Assembly (NCBI GenBank): GCA_022702705.1 | Contig: JAKZJZ010000078.1 | Coordinates: 36,178-100,177 of the forward strand | Source: Papilionanthe hookeriana x Papilionanthe teres | Taxonomy: Eukaryota; Streptophyta; Magnoliopsida; Asparagales; Orchidaceae | Reading direction: 5' to 3' | DNA length: 64,000 nt | Shown: positions 39,601 to 51,000 of the stretch, one piece after another | Layout of the letters: every line of letters begins with the position of its first letter | Numbering within the stretch: position 1 is the first letter of the stretch | Program-made: the position numbers and the translations under genes | Notes under the pieces: model-generated | Told to the model about the DNA's origin: nothing | Seen by the model: the letters and a program-made list of their open reading frames with translations, nothing else | Databases searched by the model: none

Positions 39601-42600
39601 AAAAAAAGAATTCAATATGTATGATGGGAGTCTATAAGAAAGCATAAAATATGCTAGTCATTCATATATATACATCATATGCTGATCTTTCATTTTTTAT
39701 AAGCAATCTGATATATATACATAATCTGTTGGTCTTTCCTATTTTATAAGCAATTTGATATATATATACTTATATGTAATTTGATATATATATACTTATA
39801 TGTAATCTGCTATATGCTAATGCATGCATCAAGAACCATTTTCTAAATAAACATACTCGATCTACTATAAGCATTTACTTTAACTTTACTTGTGCTTTAT
39901 ACTTTACATATATATTTGTTTCTGTGAGGATCACCGTCAACAAATTTAACACTCTTGGCCGATATTACCCCACCGGCTCCCGTCGACATAGCGGTTAGCG
40001 ATCTACATATCACAATTGTCTAGGATGGAAAGACTCTTACCTGTCCTCAGTCGATATTATTTAGTAGGCACAGCAATTAGTAATGTAAACATTACAGTTA
40101 TTTGAAGAAGTAAACTCCAGTCTACTCGCCCCTGACCAATATTATCCGGTCGGCACAACGGTTAGTGAACTAACAATCACGATTGTCTGGGGTGGTGGAA
40201 AAACTCTACTTGTGCGGGTACACCGACGTCATTTATCTGTGCCATTAGGGGTGAAATCCTTCTGAACATGCACATACAAGCATTCACATATAAACTATTT
40301 CATTCTTTATACATACATTCTTCTGAAACATTTCTATGTAATCTATTAACATGCGTACTTCTTTGCTATGCAACTATTCATCATGCATATCTTTTATATC
40401 ATTTTTATATCTATCTTATACATATCTACTTATATATCATTCATTTATTTTCTACGTGTTTTTTTATAGATCATATAGTTCTAATCAATGAGGTATCCAC
40501 TAAAATCATTGAATAGAAGATAAAGGTTTTTAAATAGTAGAACAATGACCTACTATATGATATGTGTAGGAAGTCAGCGTAATAATTTTATTGATATCAG
40601 AATGGATTTAAATACAACATACAAGAGTTATAAAATAAGAAAGACATAATATACAAATTTCTAGGGTTAAATTAATTCTAAGTAACTATCTAAAGATAAA
40701 AGGAAAGCCATGAACAAGGAAATACATCAATTAGAAAATATTCAGAAAGGAAAGAAATAAATAATAATAACTTCTAACACTTCCACTCAATTTGATGCAT
40801 AGATGACAATCATGTTCAATTTGGATTTGAAGTCGTCAAACAACGAACGAGGAATATTTTTTGTGAGAACATCAGCTAGTTGGCTAGTAAATGTTACAAA
40901 AGGAACACGGTTCTCTCTAGAATCAAGATTCTCCTTCTTAAAGTGACAGTCAATCTTCACATGCTTGGTACGATCATCTTGAACCATATTATGAGCAATG
41001 CTAATGGCGGCTTTGTAGTCACAAAACAACTGCATAGGAGCAATGACTGACATACATAACTCAATGAGCATAATGTGCAACCAGAAGGCTTCACACACCA
41101 CCAAAGTTATAGATCGAAATTCGGCTTCAACACTACTACAGGCAACCATATATTGTTTTTTATTTTTCCAAGTGACTAGATTTCCTCATACGAAGGAACA
41201 ATAACATGAGGTATATTATGGCTCAATCAGCATCCGTATAATCAACAAAAAGCTGGAATTGTGACGAGTGAACAACAAACTTGAGCCCGATGTTCCTTTT
41301 TAGTGGAGGATTCGATGAACCGCGGTGAAATGGTGCTCATAAGGGTCATGCATAAACTCACTGATAATACTCACGGCGTGACAAATGTCTGAGCGAGAAT
41401 GAGCGAGGATGATGAGCTTACGCACAAGGTGTTGGTGGTAAGTTTTGCTTACTAGAACAACATTGGGAACATCCAATAATTTTTCATTTGAGTCCATTGG
41501 GATAGCAACTGGTTTGCAAAGAAGGTGGGTCTTGGTCAATAGGTCCATAAACCAAGCTACTTCCATGCCTAAGAAATATCGGAGAGACCCCAACTCTTTC
41601 ATTTCAAAAGATGCGGCGAGGTGCCTTTGAGTGACTCCAATGCTAGTAGATCATTACCTGTGAAAACAATGTCATCGACTTAGACAATGAGAATGCAACA
41701 CGGCCTCTGGATGTATGCCGAAAGAATATTGTATGATCATGTTGGGCCTAATAGAACCCAGGGCCCACTACCACTTATGCAAAGTTGTCGAACCAAGCCC
41801 ACGGGTTGCTTCAGTCCTTAAAGGGATTTTCGCAATCGACACTTCTTTCCAGTGGAAGAAGTTGAGTCAAATTTGGAGGGGAGAGACAAATAAACCTCCT
41901 CATTGAGATCGCCATTAAGGAGAGCATTTTTGACGTTCAACTGCAGTAAAATCCAGATTCATGACTTGTGGTAATAGGACCCAAATGGTATTGAGTTTGG
42001 CAATCGGAGCAAATGTCTCTTCTAGTCAACTCCATAAGTTTGAGAGTATCTTTTGGCGACCAATCGTGCCTTATTGTATTAAAAGGAACCATCAGAGTTA
42101 AACTTGGTGTTAAAGATCCATTGACAGTCCACCGCTTTCATCCCTCGAGGAAGTTCGACCGCATCTCAAGTATGGTTGCGTCGAAGAGCAGTCGTCTAGT
42201 CCATTACAGTAGACTTCAAGGACAAGTTAGCCAAACAACTTCTATGTTGGATGCGATACAACAATCTGCCACAAAAATAGTAAATGCTTTTTAGTTTGAA
42301 GAAAGATTGTGCAACGAGACATATTTCACCATGTGGTACAGAGTTTCTGACGGTATCTGTTTGCATATCTCAATAGGGAATTGACATCTTCAATCGGATC
42401 AGGGGTAACCCTCGTAGGTGGACAAGGCATTTTTTCAGGGATGTCGGCCAGAGCGGATTCTAGGACCTGCAACAGTGTAGCGGGCTCGATGATAGGGGCA
42501 TTGGGAGGAGTTTCAACACAGGGTTTTGGACGACGGGTATAGACCCGGATAGAGGTGGTGGTGATGTTGGCCTGGCTGTTGGCGAATCCATTTATGTTGA

Positions 42601-45600
42601 AAGTGAACCGGACTCCGTGGTTGTAGTAGGATTGTCCACTAGAAGTCGAAAGAGGAACATTGTCAAAAAAATTAAGCCCCCCCCCCCCCTCTCACTAGAG
42701 GTATTTCATAGGAAAAAAGGGGACATTTTTTAAAGATGTCGACACTAACATGAATTTTGTTAGTGGTAGGATCCAGACACTGGTAGCCTTTTTGAGTGAA
42801 AGAATAGCCAATGAAGACACATTTTACTGAGTGGAGATCAAGTTTATTACGATTTGGGTTTTTGTTTCGAACAAAGGCTTTGCACCTAAATATTTTGGGG
42901 TCTATAGTGGAGGACTGATTGGTAAGAAAACATGACATTAAGATAGATAATGGGGTCCAAAAAGTTGTGGATTTTTCTGGAAACTCTATTGATTGAGATA
43001 GTTGGCAGTGAGGATGGCATCATTTCAAAACCGTTTAGGGACATTGGTTTGAAACCCAATTGAACGAGCAACTTCAAGATGCTTATTTTTCCTCTCGGTT
43101 TTCCTGTTTATTGGGGGTTATCCATACAAAAAATATGATGGAGGATGCCCTTACTCACCAGGAATTTGTCTAATATAAGTATTCACGACCATTGTCCATC
43201 TGAAGGACTTGCTTATTTGTTTTGAATTGGGTTAAAACGAAGGAGTGAATTTTTAAAAATGGTTGCAACTTCAGATTTATTTTTTAAAATATAAAATCAA
43301 GACATCCGAGTATGGTCATCAATTAGAGTAAGAAACCACCTTTTATTGGTATAGATTGTCACTCGAGATGGTCCCCATAAATCACTATGAATAAATGAAA
43401 AGAAGTGGATGGAGCGTACGGATGAGGTGGATACGGACACACATTGATGTTTAGTTAATTGATAAATTTCACATTTAAAAGGTTTATTTTTATTAGAAAA
43501 TATTAAGAGGTGTTTTAATTGATAAATTTCACATTTAAAAGGTTTATTTGTAAGAGTTCCATCTCAGTTTTTTTTTTGGGGGGGGGGTATAGGAACCGAA
43601 GGATCGAATGAGAAGAAACGATGAGTCAAAAGCCGAAGAAGTGAAAGTGAAGGGACAGGAAATAGACAGAACGGGAGAGGAAGTGAGTGGAGATCAAGAT
43701 GTTAAAGGTGAATTCACCTATAAATCGAAGATCAACTTGCAGCATCTAGCGACTCCGGTCAAGAGAGGGGGAATGAGCGATTAGGGCTTAAGCGAGTGCG
43801 CTTGCAAAACTGGGAAGATCGCAAGCCAGGGCTTTCTGCACGTACAATTTTGGTGACTAAGTCGGTGTGCTGAGACAGAATAAATTAGGCGGTTGCGGGG
43901 AAGTTTGAGTGAGGTGGTCGCGTGTGGGATTCATTAGAAGAAGTTCTCGAAGGAAGCAGGCGACGCGATCAGAGGAAGCTCTGGAAGAACCAAGCCAAAT
44001 TTCTTGCGTGCAAGGAAGTTCTTGTCGTGTTGGCGAAGAAGTCGCGAGTTGAATTCATGCAAAGGAGGAGGTCGAGCTATTCACGCAGAGAAGAAGGCAG
44101 CTTCGAATGTGATAGAAGAGTCGAGCTCGTACGGGAAGGGGAGCCATAGCCATCTTTGGTGCGATTCGGTTCTCGCTGAGGGGAGGAAGATGAATTCTTC
44201 GTGCAGTGTAGGGCTCGATCAAGGTAAGGTCTATTAAATTGATTTAATATTGAAACTTAATAATAATAATAATAGTGAGATATTTAGTGAATAGAAAATT
44301 TAGTGAGATTTAATACTTAACTAATAAGAAGTTAATATTTTATTAAAATAATAAATTAATTAAACTTTTACCATATTTTGGGGTTCCGTTTTAGAAGAAT
44401 CGATGTCAAGATCAAATGGACTGTCTATCAACAAGGTGAGTACTTGTACTTTTAATCCATAATAATAAATTGTTTTTTCTTAACTATTTGTGGTTAATGA
44501 TACTTGTATATGCTTTATTTTGATTTGAGATATTTTTTTTATCGATCATATTATTATGAATGTTATAACTACCTACTAACTCATGCATTCGGTGTATGTT
44601 TTATATAGTATATTGAATTGAATGCAACTAACAGATGTATGATATATTTATATTGACTGTTTGCATGTGCATGAATGACAATGATTGAATCACCCCTTTA
44701 TGGTACTAGTGAAGTAACTCTAAGGTACCCCTGCACATATTTAGAAAAGGATATTGATATTGATATGTCTTAAATACATAATTTTAGATGTTGTTTTTGT
44801 GACAGTTGTATAGATATAAAATGATATTGATATGTTATTGATATAATAAGGTTCTTTAAATACAACAACAACAACAACAAAGCCTTAATCCCACTAAGTG
44901 GGTCGGCTACATGAATCCTTTTTCTCCATTGCGTCCTATTTAGTGTCAAATTTTCGTTTAATTCTAATAAATTAAGATCATTTTTTATGCAATAAGCCCA
45001 AGTTTTCCTAGGTCCGCTCTCTCGCCTTTCTTAACATAAGTTGTATTTAAAACATCTACTCTCCTAATCGGATCATCGGGTGGTCGACGTCTAATGTGAC
45101 CAAACCATCTAAGGCGACTCTCTCTAATTTTATCCGTCACTCGGTGCAACTCCAACCCTTTTACGGATATATTCATTTCGCATTTTGTCTCTAAGTGTAA
45201 AGCCACTCATCCACCTAATCATTCTCATCTCGCAACACTTAACTTAACATTATGCTTCTCTTTTAAAGGCCAACATTCAAGACCATAGAGCATCGAAGGT
45301 CTCACCACCATCTTATAAAATTTTCCTTTCGCCTAAGCGGTACTTTTCTATCACACAATAAAGCCGGACGCATTCCTCCACTTCAACCAACCAACTCCGA
45401 ATTCTACTATTAACATCCCCATCTATATCACCATCGCTTTGAACAATGGACCCGGGATATCTAAATCGTTCACACCTTTTAATAATTTGATCACCCAAAG
45501 TTACACTGCTGTCACTAGACCTACTATTACTAAAATTACATAAAATATTTTTATTGATTTATTAAAGACTTAACTGAAATGTATATTGCTTCATTTTCTC

Positions 45601-48039
45601 TTGTGTTACTGTGATTTATGAATATAAATATTCACTGGCTCGTTTAGCTTATTGTTATTTAAACTAAATTTTCAGGTTAATTATGTGATTAATGATGAGC
45701 ATTAGAAGAGATAATATTTGTAGAAGACGCGGACATCTAGTAACAACTTAATTTTAAATATATTGCGTTAATTTATTTTGATTATTGGCCTTTTCATTTA
45801 TTAAATTGTAGAAGAGCATAGAAAATTCAGTTCATACCGTCTGACCGTCTGTTACCGTCTTGGTTAATTCTAAGCACCAGGCCAAGTCGTGACAAAAGCG
45901 GTATTAGAGCACAATGTTTAGTATTAATGAAATCTAGGTGAAAAAGCCAATAGGATAATTATAAGTTTTAATAATTATAAAAATTAAAGTAAACTCAAAG
46001 TAATAATTATTATCCATTCAGACATAGTGATATACCTGAAATCATCGAAGAAGAAAATCCGATAGAAAATGAAGAAGCATAATCTGTTATAAATGTAAAC
46101 ATAAATCTCTTAACCCAAATGATGACGGCGATGACTTAGATGCTTCAAAAGTCAATATCGCAGCCTATTTGAAGTGATTGTAGCCACTGTTGATAAATAC
46201 TTAAAAATATTTAAAGATCTGCATCCTCTATTTAAGGGAACTGAAAGGCCCAATTGAAGCAGGGAACTGGCTAATGAGGATAGCGAAGATACTAGACAGC
46301 ATGGTTTGTCTCTATGAAAGAAGACTACCATTTGCGACGTTTGTGCTGGATGAAGAAGTCGAAAGATGGTAGCATGGGCAGCGTTAGGACAAGTTAGGGG
46401 ACATACCCAATATGTGGTCAGTTGAGAGGAATTCGTGGAGCTTTTCACAGAATGATTTTACCCCTATCCGCTCGAAGACGGATGCAGGACAAGTTCATCA
46501 AGTTGAGGATGGTTCTGCTGTATAAAGCAGAATTCACTATACTTTTGAGTTTTGTACCACAGTTGATCGCTAATGCAGAAGAAAAATGCTACAGTTCCTT
46601 TCAGAATTAGAGGATTCGATCAGACAGTCGTTGGTATCTTTAGGGATCAAAATATTCGGTATAGTGAAACGATCTTAAAGAGTGGAGATCAACTATCAAT
46701 TTGCTCAGAAGCGTAAGGAGGTGCACAAGAGGAAAATCGCAGAAGAACATGTAGATCACCCAGAAGGATCCAATGAGAAGTCCATGAATAACTCGGGTGG
46801 ACTTAGTAAAGTTACGACTAAGGGTACTATAGTCACTTGTGTCAAATGAGGAACACAACATAAATTGAATGCTTGATAGGCTCTAACACTTGCTATTGGT
46901 GTTGTCAGTCTGATCATACGAGATATTATCCATATCTTGGCCAGAAATGCGTTGGAGATCAGAAATCTAGTGGATCTCTTTCACAGAAGTTTGCAGACGG
47001 ACATAAAAAGATAGTGTTTATAGCTGCAACTCTGACCTAAGATCAACCAAGACAACTGGTTCGATCTTGATTATATTGACTTACTCATAGTGAGCCTGAA
47101 GAACCTACTGCTGCTGATAGTGATGAGGTCTAATGAGTTTGGCGTTTTTTAGCATATTTTCATACTTCAATAACTATGTGTTATGAAGTACAGTTGAGTC
47201 GCATTGTATTGAGTCGTTATCTTTAATAGTGATTACTTTTTTATGAATGACCCTTAGTTTCATGGATAGCAAATATCGGCCTGTTTAATGAGAAATGACT
47301 TGAAGTAAGTTTCTAAATTTCAAGGATGAAATTTTTGTAAGTCGAGAAGATTTTAACAGTTCCGTTTCAGTTACAGGAGTAGAGGGAACGAAGAATCGAA
47401 GGAGAAGAAATGAGTCAGAAGCCGAAAAAGTGAAAGTGAGGGACAGGAAACCAAAAGAATGGGAGAAGAAGTGAGTGGAGGTCAAGAAATCAAAGAGGTG
47501 AATTTGCCTATATAAATCGCTGACCGACTTACCTACAAAGCGACTCTGGTAAGGTGAGGGGGCTTGAGCAGCTAGGGCTTTGCAATACTGAGATCGCAAG
47601 TCAGGGCTTTCTGCACGTACAATTTTGGTGACGAAGTTTGCCTGATCTAAAAAGAAGAAATCAGCGCCTACATAGAAGGTTGAGCAAGGTGATTGTGTGC
47701 GGGATTCACTACAAGAAGCTCTCGGAGGAAGCAGGCGACGTGATTAGAGGAAGCTCTTGCGGGGAGAACCGAGCCAAATTTCTCCTGAGCAGTGAAGCTC
47801 TCTCGTGCAGGAAGTCATGGACTAAATTCGTGCAAAGGAGGAAGCTGAGCTTTTCCCGCGGAGAAGAAGGCAACGTCAAATGTGGTAGAAGAGTCGAGCT
47901 CGTGCGGGAAGGAGCCATAGCCATCTCTAGTGCGTCCCGGTTCTTGCTAAGGGGAGGAAGAAGAATCCTTCGCACGGTGTAGGGTTCGTTCAAGGAAAGG
48001 TATATTAAATTTATTTAAAATTAAAACTTAATAATATTA

Positions 48040-48099
<60 letters not shown>

Positions 48100-51000
48100 G
48101 ATATTTTTTCAATAGAAAATTTAGCTAGATTTCATAACATATCTTATTTACCAATGTTTGGTAAAGGTCGGGTTTTTACTCAGCCCCGTCGGCGGAACCA
48201 GTACGCTTTCGGATGACTAAAAGGCGCATATAATAGAAAACTTCTGTCTTCTCTGTATCATGATAAAGAAGCCAAGGTAATCGGCACGAGGTAACAGCTT
48301 CCTCTTTCTCCCTGGTCCCCATTTTCTTCGCTCTTCCGGAACCGGTACAGAAATTGGTGCTTTTTCTACTTTGTTGACCTTAGTGACTGGGGGTTTTTGG
48401 GGAAGGCCTATGTGGGGTACCTTTCGGGTGTGGGATGCTCGTTTCACTTCTGTATTCATCTTGTTCCTGATTTACCTGGGTGCACTTCGTTTTCAAAAGC
48501 TTCCTGTTGAACCGGCTCCTATACATAAATAATGAGATTTTAATATTTTATTAAAATAATACATTAATTAAATTTACCATGTTTAGGCATTTTGTTTAAG
48601 AAGAATCGATGTCAAGAGCAAGCGAATTAGCTACCAACGAGATGAGTATTCGCACTTTTAATCTATTGTTATAATTTGTTTCTTCTCAACTATTTGACAG
48701 TTAATGAAACTGGAACATACTTTATTCTGATTGAGATTTTTTTCGATCATATTATTTCGAATGTTGTAACTACTTACTCTCATGGTGTATGTTTTATATA
48801 GTATATTGAATTGAATGTGACGAGCACATAAATGATATATTTATATTGACTGTTTGTGTGTGCATGACTGACTACGCTGGAGATCCCTTTATGGTTTTAG
48901 TGGGGGAACACCAAAGTACTCGTGCACGTATATGAAAAAGAATAGATGTGTCTTAATGGTCACAAAATTTAGACGGTGCTTCTGTGACTGTTGTACAAAT
49001 ATAAAATAAAATTGATATGCTATTAATATAATAAAGTTATTTGTATGATATCAAATATTTTTATTTATTTATTAAAAACTTGACTAACATGCATATTGTT
49101 TCTTTTTTCTTTTGTATTATTGTGGTTTATATGTATGAGTATTCACTTGCTTTTTTAGTTTATTTTTATTTAGACTAACTGTTTAGATTAATTATGTGAT
49201 TGATGATGAACGTTAGAGAATATAACATTCATAGAAAACGCGGACAGTAACGAAGTAATTTTAAATATATTAGTTTAATTTATGTTGATTTGTGGCTCTT
49301 TCATCTGTTAAATTATAGACGAACATAAAAAAATTAGTTTTCATCATCTGACCTTTTGTTTTCTTCTTGGTTAATTCCAAGCTCTGGGTTGAGTCGTGAC
49401 AAAATTTATCAAAAATATGTATTCTAGGGTATTCCAAATTCACTTTATAAATATTTTGCATTTGGCTTACTTTAAAAATAAATTAAAAAAATTGCTGCAA
49501 AATTGTGAAATCATGCTGGTAGAAGGAAAGATTCTCTCCTAGATTTTTTTATTGTTAAATTTATCAAATAGTTAACACTTTAATGCTAAAGAAATAACAA
49601 AAATTTCTTTTGGAAAAAAATTGATTAAGCTTTGTGTATGCCTTGAAACTCTTTTTCAAAATAAAATTCATCCTTCTACAATCAAATTAAAAAAAAAAAC
49701 AGCTATGAATGATAAGAAATGAGATATTAGCTTGATAAGTCGCATATACCAAAATGATTATATAATTCTTTTAATCACATCTCCGTCCATCCGCTACCAG
49801 CACATGATATCCTTAATTCGCTACTAAAGAAGCCAACCTTTCCTTGCATTATTGGCCGAAATCATCCTGCATTTATGCTTTGGCCAACCTAACTTTTAAT
49901 TTAATCATTCCATCAAAAAATTCAGCTTTACAAAATATCCCACAAGCCAAGTTGTCTTAATTCTCTTTTCCAAATGATGTTTGCTGTCCTATGTAATTGG
50001 AGGAGATTGTGTTTACTTTGATTTTCCCTTCAAAATAAGGTTACCTAGCCCATGTAAAATGGGGAGTATAAACTTGCATCAATTTATTTAGTTTTTTAAC
50101 TTTAGTTAATAGTTTATTACATACATCATTACATTAAATTAATTGTTTGAAAGTAAATGTATGGCCCAATCAAACATCAATGGTTAAATGCATGAATAAA
50201 TTTTTAACAATATGGATAATTTACAACAATAATTGTAGACATATATCAAAAATATGCTCAAGTAATTTATGACCATGACAACAAATATGATTTGAATAAA
50301 GTTTATAAAATACTGAATTATAAAAAAAATTTATCACATTGCAATATCATAATTTATGGTAAGCCATTTTATTACAAAGTTAAAATTAATTTTATGCAAA
50401 TTATCTGCATTAGGTAAGAAGAGGAAAAGGCTTGACTAGGTCATAAATTGTAATTATCATGTCATGATTTAACTCCACTGTGACGGACAAGAACGATGGA
50501 CTAGGACATCACCTGTATGTGACGTGCCACCGTTTAGCCTAATTGTGCGAAAAGCAAGAGTTGATTTTGTTCACAACTAGATTTTTTTTTTGCTATATTG
50601 AAATATGGAAATTTTTATTTAGGACTGTTAGACAATTACTAGATTCTAAAAAAATTAATTGTATATGTTTTCTAGATACTAAATAAAAGGAAAATTATCC
50701 CAAGGCATTGAGAAATCTTACAAGCTTAACGTAAGGTTAACTTTGCTATTACAAGCTTTTGGATGTTAGTAAGGTTAACTTTGTTATTTATATAATGATA
50801 TATTGTCATGTTAATGGTGTTCAGACAATACAGCAGTTTTACTACAACATTCGCTTAGTTATAGAATGCGTTGTAGAATAACCAATGGTAATTTTACCTT
50901 TTGATTATTTATTTTTTACAAGTTATAGCAATCAAAATTAAGTTGATCTCAATAGGCAGTCGATCTGGATGATAGTTTGATTACCTCAGTTGTTACATTC

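Larger units (their letters stand above)
40565..43548 (-). mobile_element. Truncated Copia retrotransposon, reverse orientation
   Basis: A 215-bp 3' LTR (40565-40779, TGTAGGAAG to CTTCTAACA) is followed on the minus strand by RNase H (SVEAEFRSI, then HIMLIELC, DCHFKKENL and QLADVLTKN at 40787-41149). Next come RT pieces (MKELGSLRYFLGMEV, then RSDICHAVSIISEFMHDP at 41300-41602) and integrase (CVFIGYSFTQKGYQC at 42672-42938; HPLLFIYS, then WGTISS-like, around 43330-43410). Frameshifts are frequent. Gag, protease and 5' LTR are missing. The element is cut by the gypsy element at 43549, and no continuation was recognised after 49401. Confidence 0.8.
43549..49401 (+). mobile_element. Gag-only Ty3/gypsy element with two long LTRs
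   Basis: Direct repeats at 43549-45894 and 47351-49401 share AGTGAAAGTGA-GGGACAGGAA, GGGCTTTCTGCACGTACAAT and AAGTCGTGACA ends. After the left LTR comes CGGTATTAGAGC (45899-45910), a near match to the initiator tRNA-Met primer site. The interior is only 1.46 kb and contains gag but no pol, so the element was non-autonomous or internally deleted. Each LTR has one private insertion. Confidence 0.82.
47351..49401 (+). repeat. Right LTR of gag-only gypsy element
   Basis: Preceded by TTTCAAGGATGAAATTTTTG, the common gypsy end-of-pol block, and a purine tract. Ends GAGTCGTGACA. Contains an AAT microsatellite and a private insertion at 48150-48525. Confidence 0.8.

Noticed and set aside
48217..48459. 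80-codon minus-strand frame as a host gene
   Set aside because: Lies within an LTR-private insertion, with no recognised domain or splice context. Kept only as an unexplained segment.
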